Source: Lepisosteus oculatus (Eukaryota; Chordata; Actinopteri; Semionotiformes; Lepisosteidae). Taken from it: 64,000 nucleotides of DNA. The stretch lies in the NCBI RefSeq assembly GCF_040954835.1, contig NC_090716.1, positions 8,386,775 through 8,450,774 of the forward strand, in the 5' to 3' direction. Under the pieces are notes generated by a model. That model was not told the origin of the DNA. It made no database searches and saw only the letters and a program-made list of their open reading frames with translations. The position numbers and the translations under genes were made by a program. Of this stretch, positions 24,731-36,100 are shown in pieces. How positions within the stretch are numbered: position 1 is the first letter of the stretch; each line of letters opens with the position of its first letter.

Positions 24731-24936
24731 TTATATAAATGCAAAGGAACAAGTTAAAGGTTTATTTCATGCTTAAAAGAGAAGAAAGAAAACACAACAT
24801 TATGGCTATGGGGCCACACCCAAAGAACGTTGCGTTTTCTTTCTTCTCTTTTCAGCATGGAATAAACCTATAACTTGTTCCTTTGCAGCCTACCCATGCT
24901 GACGCAGCTACCCACCTGAGCTACTTTTATATGAAT
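24731..24936 (-). mobile_element. foldback SINE-like element with tRNA-like head
   Basis: Inverted arms of 58 nt at 24741-24798 and 24829-24886 differ at about 4 positions and flank a 30-nt centre. Beyond the right arm, the minus strand reads GTAGCTCAGGTGGGTAGCTG, close to a tRNA 5' half with an A box; no clear B box is seen. Flanking TTATATAAAT (24731-24740) and TTATATGAAT (24927-24936) look like a target duplication with one change. It is related to the insert at 16447-16548. It is noncoding and probably moved by LINE machinery. Confidence 0.75.
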
Positions 24937-25924
24937 GGTCTGAAAACAAAGGTCTTCTCAAAACAAGCTCAGTTTTTCTTCCCATAGCAGTGCAATCACT
25001 TCTTTCAAAGTGAAAGAAAATCTACATCGATAAAATGTTTTCTCTAGATCAAGACTTGGATCAATGTTGGAGATACAACAAAAAAGAAAATGTTGCTTTT
25101 CAAGCTTATTTCACAGCAATAATTTGATCACCATCTGTGCACTTTGTGAGGAATACCCAGCCAACTCTTCTATGAAAAGTTGTTGAAAGGTCTCCACCTG
25201 AAATGTGAATTCAAAATAATCAGGTGTCAGAACAGAGGCAGCTACAGAGCTTTTAAATAGATAGTGAGTGATTAAAACACAAAATGAGAAAGTTATTCCT
25301 CTGAAGAAGACTAAACCTAAGGATTCTAAATAAATACAAATTCAGTATAAATATCAATAACCACAGGTGACTCGTGGAGTCACATTCCTTTTAGGTAATT
25401 GAAATCCCCAAAGGGCTACTGGAAAAATATTCTTCTATTAAGAATATATTAATAGAATAAATATCTTCTTAATATAGAACTCGCATGGCTCTAATAAAGC
25501 TATTGGGTTTTAGCAGTAATGTACATTGGATGGTAAAGTTCTGAAACAATTTATTCCTTATTAGACCCATATCTTACTTACACAAATAAAAGGCACTCTT
25601 TTTGTTGTTTGATGTGTGCAAAACACACAGCATGAGTACATGCTCCTTTCATTCAGCAGTCACAGTAACTATTACATTATACTGTGTGATCACCTAGGGA
25701 TTTCCATGGTAAAGCAGAAAACATTGTTTCTTTGTTCTTTTTCAGAAAAACAATTATAACCAGTAGTCTGTATGGATTAGATTAATAAAACAAACAGCTC
25801 TACTAAAACTAAAAGGAGAACAATGAAAATAGGAATGGATTATTTGGCAGCTTGTTCAATTGTTTAATAAATTGCATACATTTTTCTGTTTCAGAATAAA
25901 AGCAAATTAAGTCCAGCACACAGA

Positions 25925-26120
25925 CACAAATATGACACATTCACACCAGGGACAATTTTTCCCAGAAGCTAATTAGCCCACCAGTATATCTTTGGACTGT
26001 GGGAGGAAACCCACACAAGCACAGCATCAACATACAAACTCCACAGAGATATCACCCCAGGAACTGAACCCAGGGCTCCAGTACCACAAGGCAGCAATGC
26101 TAATCACTGTGCCACCATGA
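25925..26120 (-). mobile_element. tRNA-derived SINE, minus strand
   Basis: The minus strand begins with CATGGTGGCACAGTGATTAG (A box) and then CCTGGGTTCAGTTCCTGG (B box). The widespread fish SINE body follows: GTGTGGGTTTCCTCCCACAG and CCAAAGATATACTGGTGGGC. The promoter boxes are mildly decayed. The 3' end near 25925 is not sharply defined. Confidence 0.85.
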
Positions 26121-29100
26121 CATCTGTTTTTTATACTAGATACATCCAATTAAAAATAATTGTGTGAATGTGTCTATTTTAGTTGTTTAGTACAAAAAAA
26201 AATCACAAAATTATATTTGCTTCAAAAAACTCTGCTGCTTATGGTTAGAAGATATGTGATCAAACATACAGGTTTGTTCTGGGTTGAGTGACTAACAGCC
26301 GTAAATTAGAGGCACTTGTTTAGAGAGGATAGAATGTTCTGGGATATTTCAGTTAAGAGCACATTCAGGAGTATTCAAGAAGTTGATAGACAAGATTATA
26401 AAAGTACAGTAATTATACTGTACTGTATATCCATTTTCCCTGGTACAGCTACCCAAAATATACAAGAGCTTACATTTTGGTGCAGCAATTTCCAATGAAT
26501 GACAAGATTGCATAATAAATGCACAAATAAATCTTGACTGAATCCTAAAACTTGAAATGTAACAACTATTTTTTTTTACCAAAGGAGGTAGGTCATTTTC
26601 TTTCCAGAAAGGAAATCTGAGGAACTTTACCTAAAGACAATTTTTGTACACTTGTAACCCAGTGCTTGGCCTGAATTTATTTGTTTAACCAACACAAACA
26701 AGCAGTAGGCCATTCGCATGAAAATAAAATGGTTACACAAACACAGATGGGACTGGACAAGATAAAGACCACAGAATAAAAAAAAATGCTTTTTTTTTTC
26801 AAGGAGCAGATTTAAATGGAAAAATAAATCCATAGGAAGTTGTTCTTTTTGCACAAAATGTGTCTTACAGGACAAAAAGGAGGTTTACTGCTCTTTTGTG
26901 ACTAAGTTATAGAAAATGTTCAAAGAGCACACAGTATGTCTCTGCTTTGCACTTCAGAAGGATCATGCTGTTTAATAATTTATGTTCCAAACAGTAATTA
27001 CTGTTGCCCAAGAGGCCTGATAGAATATAATAATAATAATTACTGAAAATACAGCCAATGTACATTTCAGCTAGGCACTCAACTGCCAATTAAATCATTA
27101 CTATCTAATGCTATACAGGTGCTTAAGTATGTCATTGGCATCTCAACACCCAAATAAAACATTTTCATTACTTCTTTACTGTGAAAAAGAGGATAACGGA
27201 TAAAAAGATGATGGCCAGACATTTCAGGTCATTCTTTCCATGACTGGAGTCAGCAGCAAATCTATTTAATAATCCGAATGATTTTTTGTCAAGACTATGT
27301 GGTAGCCATGCCCCACAATTACATCCTCCCCGAACTCCCATTTATTATTCAGAAAGGTAAATGTCTCAGAATATACACAATTCCAAAGCACCCACAGGCT
27401 TAAATTGTATTTACAATTGATTTATTGCACAAATGAAAGCACAGCTGCAGCTCAAGTGTTTCATTTGGCAGAAACACTTGCATTTGGCGTGAGGCTCTGT
27501 TAGGCCCTGTCTGCTGTGTGGAACCTTCAAGCTCTGCAAGACCTACAGAAAGTGAGCCTACAATACGAGCATTGTCACACTAACCTCATGTGGCTTTTCA
27601 AGCTTTTCTTTCCTACAATTAATGTTGTCTCATACTAACCAGAGATATCACACTGGCCATTTTAATTTCAATGTTTTGTATGCCTAACGTAACTTACTTG
27701 CCTCACACATAGCTTAATAAAATGACTGGACAACTTTTTGTTCTTTTTAGTTCTATGGTGATCTTCGACAGCTACCTTTGATTGATATGGAATTTAAAAC
27801 TCACCTACTGTATATGGCCTCTGGGCTGTCCCTCCACTGAATTGTTATATCCCTTTTAACAAACCTTTTCACTCCATGACAGCCAATACGACTGCCTTGT
27901 GTGGCCTATATGAATTAAACCTGTCAGAATTCCTTGTAACATTTTCATTCCAACTCCGTCCTGGAACAGATGTGGTATTTTAAGTCGTGACCAAATTAAT
28001 AATAAGAAGAAAGAGAGCAAGATTTCATTCTTTCACTAATAGAGCATACAGTATAGCAATAACACCAACACATGACAGAATGGCTTTTGTTAAAAACCAC
28101 CCACGACTTGTACTCATACAGGTGACATGCTCACGGAATGAACAAAGAAACAACTGAAAGACCTCTCTACACTTTCGTTGAAGGGACACTGCTTAATTAA
28201 GAGACAGCAAAAAAAAACCCTCTAAAATGTAATCAAGCTGAAGGAAAGTACTGTGTAACCTCATATAATAAGACTTTTGGCATTTGCTTTGAACTTGTGT
28301 GGCTTTTGCTGTCTCATTATAGGGCATTCTTTAGACAAACTTTTCACACGTCAGCACATCATCTACCTGTACACATCAGCTATTAAAGGAGCCTGTTTAT
28401 TCAACAGCTGCACATAACAGAGTGGAAGGACGAGTCTCTTTAAAATGCTACCCAGTTAATTGGAGTAGTCTGTTGTAATACTGTATGTTTATGACATTCA
28501 TAGATGTTTTCACACATTCAGCAGGTGACAACTTTAAATAACATGCATTATGCCAACATGCAGTTGATCTGATGGAGCTCGTTATATGTGATGGTTCTGC
28601 CTGATCACTGTCACAAACCTACAGTGTGGTTAGTAAGGTAAACATCTTACAAATCACTTCAATTTCCACAAAGTCGGTGGACATTAGAAAACTAAGTAAT
28701 GTTAGATTTAGAACAATGGGAAAACCAAAATCGGCCTCCATGGGTTACTTCAATCTTTTATGACCTAGACTACAGCAATATGGTTTATACATTAATAAAT
28801 AACATGGTATAACCAGAACTGTGAAAATCCCTGAAGGCAATTTCTGAAAATCTGCCATAAAAAGCCACCTTAAGCAAACCCGTTTCTTAAACTGGAATTA
28901 AAGACTGGACTTAAAAACTTGGTATCTCAGGTGTTTAATATAGGATGCTACCATGGGCTTGGTCATCTCTAATGGTCATACTAATGTTAATAACATTTTT
29001 CCTATTTTTCTCTTCCCAAATGAAGCTCATACAACTAAGGCTGGTTAAAATTAAACAACCATTTACATGTCATGCTTTTTTAAATCAATTACCAAGTAAA

Positions 29101-29260
29101 TGAAGACATACCTTATGAGGTTGTGACACTTTGTCTACTGTCAATTTGCACAAAATGTGTTTATTTCATGTTTAAACACTACAGTTAACTAGAATTATTA
29201 CATATGGATATATACTGGCACATGTACAGCTGGGTGAGTAAGAAAAAGCAACATTAGCTT

Positions 29261-29290
29261 TAGGTAAAAACAATTAACTGTTTTTACCTA
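29261..29290. repeat. hairpin, 11-bp perfect stem
   Basis: Arms 29261-29271 (TAGGTAAAAAC) and 29280-29290 are exact complements around 8 nt. Pairing continues outward about 5 bp with one mismatch. Confidence 0.75.
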
Positions 29291-29639
29291 TAGCTAAGCT
29301 AGCTATTAGCTTATATATGTGATAATGAGAGTCTTATTTACTTTTAGAAGACAGTCCTTTTATCCTTGTACACTCATTGAATTTTTGGTATGCAATGAAT
29401 ATGAAGCATGTCTACATTACAATTAAATTGCTAACTTGTGAACAACGTTGTTTTGTATCACAAAACATATCTTTGAGATGATCTATAAAGCAAAATGCAG
29501 TTCCTGACAAAGTGCCGTGTGGTGCATCTACAATAAAACATTTTGCATTATTTACGTAAAAGCAAAAGAATGAGATTTATTTATTCAGTAATAATACATG
29601 TTGCACAGTGCTAAGGAATTTCAATGCTGCCTGAGAGAC

Positions 29640-30120
29640 ATAAGAGCAAAGGAAGTGAAGGCTAGTCACTGGCCTCTGGGGTTTGGAAGATCCTGAACAG
29701 ATGTGATTTTAGTTTATTCCGAAAGCAGATTCTGACAGTGACAGGTAGGTAGTTCCACTGTTCTCTGTGGGGGGCAGCACAGGGACCAGTTGGGCTGGGA
29801 ACATGCAGCCTCGTAGCCATGCCACTGCCATTCAACCTAAGAAAGCAGATCTCAGTACCCTGAGGGGAACATACGACCTGACAAGGATATACTGCTGCAA
29901 TACTCCTGGAAGCCCTGTGGGATGTGTCTGAGGTTTTGAGTCTGATGCAGGCCACAAATGGAAAGCAATGTAGAGGGCAGGCTTTGGAAGGTTGAAGACT
30001 AGGTGGGCTGCACCGTTCTGTTTGAGCTGGAGTGATTTGATAAACTGCACGTGTGCATGCACCTTCAGCTGGGAGATCAAAGTCTGAATGAGGGGTGGAG
30101 TTGAGCAGGTGGTTGGGTAC
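29640..30120 (-). mobile_element. LINE reverse transcriptase C-terminal relic
   Basis: Two minus-strand frames join into the known C-terminal region of fish L2/Rex-type LINE polyproteins. One has SLQLKQNGAAHLVFNLPK and later LQQYILVRSYVPLRVLRSAF. The other has REQWNYLPVTVRICFRNKLK and KSHLFRIFQ. These match the LQxxQNAAARLV, PxRxLRSA and WNxLPxxVR-FKxxLKTHLF motifs. The shift between frames and the lack of a catalytic domain mark it as dead. Confidence 0.82.
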
Positions 30121-30494
30121 AGTATGGGTAGATCATCCTGATGTTGTATAGGATGAAAATCAATAAATCAGAGCTTTATTATGCAAGCAATGAACAAGTA
30201 ATCTTACTCATTAACTTCAAGATGTAGAATAGTGGCAGGTGTATCGGCTTATTATGACTGTAAATCAGGATAATGTTTTTTAATTTTGAAAAACTGCATT
30301 AACAAAATATCATTTCTGATTAGGAAAGATGGGTAGATGTCACAGTGTAACATTTTACCTTCAGGTAACAGTAAACACTGGCTTTACAAATGCCTGGAAC
30401 AGCAATCTAATACTGCATTGCATGTTCCATCCCAAGTATCTCAGCCGTGCTTTCTTACTCTGTACGTCAACAAGACCCTTCAGGTATAGAAAAA

Positions 30495-30514
30495 TGGAAT
30501 GCAATTGCATTCCA
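30495..30514. repeat. perfect 20-bp palindrome
   Basis: TGGAATGCAATTGCATTCCA reads the same on both strands. Its centre, GCAATTGC, is flanked by matching GGAAT arms. Confidence 0.85.
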
Positions 30515-30645
30515 CTTCATTCTTACATGGATTTGAAATCACAAAAGATAAACTGCCAAATTTTGAAGATTTTAAATTGATTATATTCGATAGCAGTAAC
30601 ACCTTGTAACCTGTTCTAAAATCAAATCTCTGAAACCAAGAGACT

Positions 30646-30721
30646 TGCTGGAGCTCATCGGGGCGTTTAAAAAATACTGTATATTTACAGTATTTTTGAA
30701 ACGCCCCGATGAGCTCCAGCA
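30646..30721. repeat. 76-nt hairpin with about 35-bp stem
   Basis: The outer arms 30646-30668 and 30699-30721 are exact 23-bp complements (ends TGCTGGAGCTCATCGGGGCG and complement). The interior AAAAATACTGTA / TACAGTATTTTT pairs further, with a small bulge and a 4-nt loop. The right arm is continuous with the coding-like sequence that follows, so the left arm looks like an inverted copy of it. Confidence 0.92.
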
Positions 30722-31230
30722 CCGCTACATTAACTTAATCAATTACCAACGTGCATTCCACACGTGCCAGAGGCTCATCGGGGCCATCACAAACGAGATC
30801 AGGCTGGGCCTATCAGCCCAATCAGGGGACTTCATGCAGTATTTCAGCCCTGAGGAAACATTTCTCAGGCTCAGACACTGAGTCACTAACCCCATCTTGT
30901 GTTTGTTTCAGTTTCAGGTTCTCAGAAGGATTTCTCAGCGTTTCTCGGTTCTTGGTTCTCAGTCCTCAGTCATCATTGCCACTAATCATCGCATCATTCC
31001 TCAGACCTTAGTCTCTGCTCTGCCTGCTTCAGCTGTGCAGCTGCTGCCTCAGCTGTTTCCTCAGTCCCAGACCTGTTTGTCCTCATCAGCGCTGTCATTA
31101 TTTAATAAACTCTCCACTTGCCGCATCTCTCTGGCTCATCGACTTCTAATTTACACCGAGCCCGTACAATTATCCTCTAAGGAGCGATGCTGCTGCTCCT
31201 GTTACTGGAAGTAGTGGTTACAGACTATCG
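30700..31230 (+). mobile_element. unassigned repeat-like segment with coding-like part and LTR-like end
   Basis: From about 30706 to 30881 a frame reads RPDELQHRYINLINYQRAFH and on through TNEIRLGLSAQSGDFMQYFS to a stop after RLRH. Its G+C content is higher than its neighbours, and it looks like the C-terminal end of a real protein. A TCAG-rich tract follows, then TTTAATAAACTC and TAATTTACACCGAGCCCGTA, which resembles the end of a fish LTR. I do not recognise the protein. It may be the 3' end of a retroelement; the class is unproven. Confidence 0.4.
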
Positions 31231-33116
31231 TCCCAGTTTAATGCCAGGACACACAATGCTGTAGGAGGAACAGTCACAGACATGCTAGTGTGAACACTCA
31301 GAACAGTGTTCTGGATAAATTCCACTTTAGATTTGCTGGGACTAATCTACCTACATTTCCCCCTCAGTTGACTTGAGGTAATTTTCTCTCTGCTCCATCT
31401 CATCTGCTGTCTAGTGAGCAGAAATCTGGAATACGTAGCTGCGTTGCTTACTAAGATGAATACTGCACTTCAGTGGTAGAAGGAAAAGTTGTGCTTTATT
31501 ATTTTGCAGTCTATGCTTCAGAAAAATTAATTTAGCACATGATAAAAACTATTTTGTATCAAATGTATTTTTAACTTCATGCATTAACATCAAGAGATAA
31601 AGACATGTTGTACAACAACTAAGGTACAGCAATCAAAATCTAGTCTTCAAAGTAGTCATTATCTGTTTTCAAAATAAATGGCATCACTCTTGGTCTAAAA
31701 TAGATTAGTACAGAGTGCTCATCAAAATTTCCATGCTATGTTGTTCTTTGATGGTCTCTAATAACTACAGTCACACTTGTCTGGTTAGCCACATTTATCT
31801 ACCATCTCATCGCGATGGAACTTTTCCAGCATTTACATTTCCGCAGTCTTGCAGCTCATTAGGGACTGGAAAGAAAATGAAGAGCCATGCAGTGCTTTTG
31901 ACTAAATGAGCAGCATTCCAATGAGGACAAGAAACTCTTGGGGGCATATCTAAGTAGTCAGGATTTATCAACCCAATGGGCAATAAGAATATTGCAATTA
32001 TCGAACCATCATAGAGCACTTATTTTACAATATAACAAATGATAGCTGCTTAACCCACGTCTCTCATCTAGAAATTTTGTGTAATGGCTTGTATCAGGGC
32101 ACCAATTATAGCAACGTTACTTTTTTTCGATTAGAATGAAATATTGGTCTCTGTTTAATATACAGTATTAAATCACAATATAAGTAGAATGATTGATTTT
32201 TCTGTCCTTCAATATATTCAATTTTATTAAAATGTTGCTAAAAAAACTAGATTTTATGAATAAGTTTATATGCATATAGAAAGTCACAGTACTTCCACAT
32301 CTAAATGCAACAGGATGAAAAGAATGATGATATACAGTATGCTTATCTGCAAAAGTCTTAAACATCACCATCACACAATCACCAACAATGTATATTTATG
32401 TGCTCAAAACATCTCCTGTCAATGGGTAAATGGAGGATATCAGTTGTAAGATTATCATGTGACAAAAAAAATTGAATTACAATTTAAATACAAAATTATA
32501 GAAAATCTGCAGACCTCCCATTTTGAATGCAAATGTACACTGCCTACAAGTAAGGCATCAATTTTACGAGAAACAAGATTTTAAGCAAGAAATACCTGTA
32601 TTAGGACAACATTAGACAACCATGAGGAATATACAGTAAGAAACAGACATTAATTATTTACCACAGAAGAATTTCCCAGTGAGGTTATGTCGTCCTTTTT
32701 CATTGCTGTGTGTAGTCTTCACTGTGTACAGAACCTTGTATTGGATTTCTATTCTTATCGTACTGTATTTCAAGAAGCAGTTTCGATATCATCTCTGGTG
32801 TGTAAAGAAGGAGGAATAATCATAAAGAATTAATGGAATGCTTTCTGTTTTTGCAGAAACACTGAGTGAATTTGAGATCCTAATGCACAGAAGACCTAAA
32901 TCAGTACCTAGTGAAGTACACTACAGATATACTGTAGAATGTGCTACTATATTCAAACAGGAAACCTGCTTACTGTACAGGTACAGTATGTACTTCAAAC
33001 ACGTTCAAGGAGACACATTAGTATTAGAAGTTCACCTTAGTTGCTAAAGATTTCAAACACACAACTTCTAAACAAGTTCATTAGCCAATGTTGGCCAATC
33101 AAATTCATTAGCACAA

Positions 33117-33137
33117 TTCAAATACTGTATTTGAATA
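33117..33137. repeat. short hairpin around TACTGTA
   Basis: ATTCAAATA and TATTTGAAT are perfect 9-bp arms around CTG, so a TACTGTA heptamer sits at the tip. Confidence 0.7.
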
Positions 33138-36100
33138 CCATGTAAAGTACTTCTATAAAGTAAACAATACATTCATTTCTAATGGGTTACTAATGGCCAG
33201 TCTTGCAGAAAAAGTGGAAAAAAAAAAGATTAAGAGCAGACTCATGATCAGTCTTTCAAAATCAGCATATTTTTTTTCTCAATACCTACCACTGTCTTTC
33301 CTGCTGTTTAATCGTTATAAGGTTCAGAAAGCTTATTCACTGAGAGTACTATAATGATTCCATCTGAAACATCTGTCTTCTCTACAGCAAGAACCCTGCA
33401 CTCAAAACAGCTTTTTTTCAGTTCCTGTTGCTTTCTGCCCCTTGTAAAAGATTATTGAGAACATATGTTAAAAATGTTAGTTAGAGATTTGTATACTGGA
33501 ATTTTACAGAAATATTTTTCACTGAATTCACATTCACAATGCTTTCATTCTAAACTCTATACTTGGTCCTGAATGCATTCTTTTTCCCTGTCTGCATCTA
33601 AATCTCAAATGCAATGTTTAAAGGTTCCCTCTTGCTGACATCAAGAGTGACTTAAGTGACTTATCACTGGAAGTTTTACTGTTTTTGTAAATTTCCCACG
33701 TATGTTTAAGATTACAGTTCCTTGCAATTATCCATGTGTTAAAAAGAACCGCAGAACCCCATACCGACTACAAAAATAAAATTAATTGCACACATTTTGA
33801 TTTTGATATGAAATTAGAACAGAACAGCTTTGTAATAAATGACATAGAATTCCACAGGACTTTAAAGCAATGGAATATGATGTACTGCACCATTGATGTG
33901 AAAAGGAGACTTAATATGATCCACGTGAAGAGCCTCATAGAGCCCTACAGTCAGTAGAGATACTGTATAACTGTTTAGAAAACTTCAGCAAGAAATTATT
34001 TCAGAAATATATACATTCTGAAATGCAGTTCTGGAACTTATCTTTTGATACATAGAAATGTAATTACAAAATTAGAATACAGAAGATAAATCTTCCAAAA
34101 AGTCAGCTACAAGGCTTTGTAGTACCATGTAAGGTGATGGGCACATCTCTTCTCATTTCAACCACACATAGGCTGCAGCAAGGTTCTGACTGAGCGTTCT
34201 CTCCGAGAGGCACAATCATCACTTGTCAGCTTCTCTAAGTTACCAGCTACTCTTCCCTTAGTGTACTGTATCCGGGTTATTTCATAACACATTGCACCTA
34301 ACAGGATGTATATCAAATCTTAAACTGAAAACAAAGTTAATGATTCTAAAAGGGTTTGGTGTGAAGGGCTATGACAATGACACTTCATGTTACTGCTTGC
34401 ATGCAAATGCAGGTTTGATTCAAGAAAGGTGATAGCCAATTACAGAGCCACAGTTGACAGCAGATTTTAGTCCTTTAAAAGGATCCCCTCTGCTGTACTG
34501 TATAAACAACTATCAGAGTCTATAATAGACAACTGTTCATGTCTAAAGAACATTTATATTTATTTGCCTTCAATCAACAAATTAAATGAAAACCCAGTTA
34601 AGAAAAGTAATGTATAAATAATTCCATTTTAATTATGAGTGCTTTTCAAGAAACGCAAAACACCGAAAATAAAAACAAAGCTGAGGCCTCATCACACAGA
34701 AAGATAAAGGTAAAAGAAAGAAACCCACTGCTTTATCTACAGTAATCCCTTAAGAGTACCAAATGTGTCGTCTTATTGAATACACTTTTCAAACTGTCAA
34801 CTTGCAATCACCTGAATGATGATCTGGTTTTATACATAGGTATAACAAAAACCCAGAAAACTGGAAATGCAGTACCAAGGGGGTGATAATGTCCATCAAA
34901 CCAAACAGCAGTAACTCCCAGGAGTCTCCCTGAAAACATTTACTGTGCATTATGAGTAGAAGGTTTTACTAATGACTGGATGGAAAATTAGCATAAGAAA
35001 TCATTAAGCGGAGGTGAAACTAATTCACCAAGAAAAAGAAAAGGATTTAAGGTTTTATTCATCAAGGGAATCATGTTAATCACCCATTTACATCAAGAAG
35101 AACTATTGTATCAAATAAATCACTATTACAGTACATTTACAGTAAAAACAAATAAAACCTAAAATGGGATTTTGTTTAATGAGACATGGTTCTTGGTTTT
35201 TTCAGTTTTGTTTCTAAATAATCCATTTAGAATCACTATTGCAGTGATGGAACAGGTCAGTTATCTCTAGAATCTTAACTTTTAAATGAACTCTCTTTTG
35301 CAACAAGTAGGTACAGTAAGTGGTCTTCTGTGTTGAATTGGTTTAACTATTAGGCATTGTATATTTAAATTCTACAAACCAAAGGCTAACAACTTCAAAG
35401 TGCTACAATAGCAATCATTAGGATCCAAGATATTATTGAGGCTTTCTGTTAAGATTATACCTGAAACCAAATAGTAATACTCAACCTCACAGATACTGGC
35501 ATCAACCTTATTGTTTCTAGTTTGAGGCTTTCTTCCCTCTCATTCATCAAGAGAGGAGTTTATATTTGCTTTTTTTTCTTTCCCCATACATACCCTACTA
35601 TATTTTGGTAAGTGACCATTCTAACATTGCTGTTACACAGATAAGTATTAAAAAAAAAACACAAAAATGCCTGCGATAGATTCATGTATTCAAGGAAGGG
35701 AGCTACAGCACAGTGTAAAACAATGTTCTTTCTTGGTCTCCTTGTTAATTTCCTCCAAGACTATCAGAAATATTTTTAGCATATTTATAATAAGCGTTTA
35801 AATTAGGTTATCCTGAAGCTGCTCAGCAACATGGTAATGGGGGCGAAAGGCAAACGTGAATTATTCATGTATTTCTAGGTTTTATACTGAGAGACAAACA
35901 TCCAGTACACATTCTGTGGGCTATGGGTACAGATGGTGAGACCTGAATGAAAGACTCTGGAGTCTAAGAGAAGTACAATAGTTTACATGGCTTCTCAACA
36001 ATGATCAAAGGCCTTAGTTAAGATGCAAAATAATACCACATTTTCAAAACACATTTCTAATTCTTAAATCTTCACGTTCTCCCAGAAAGCACTGAAGAAT

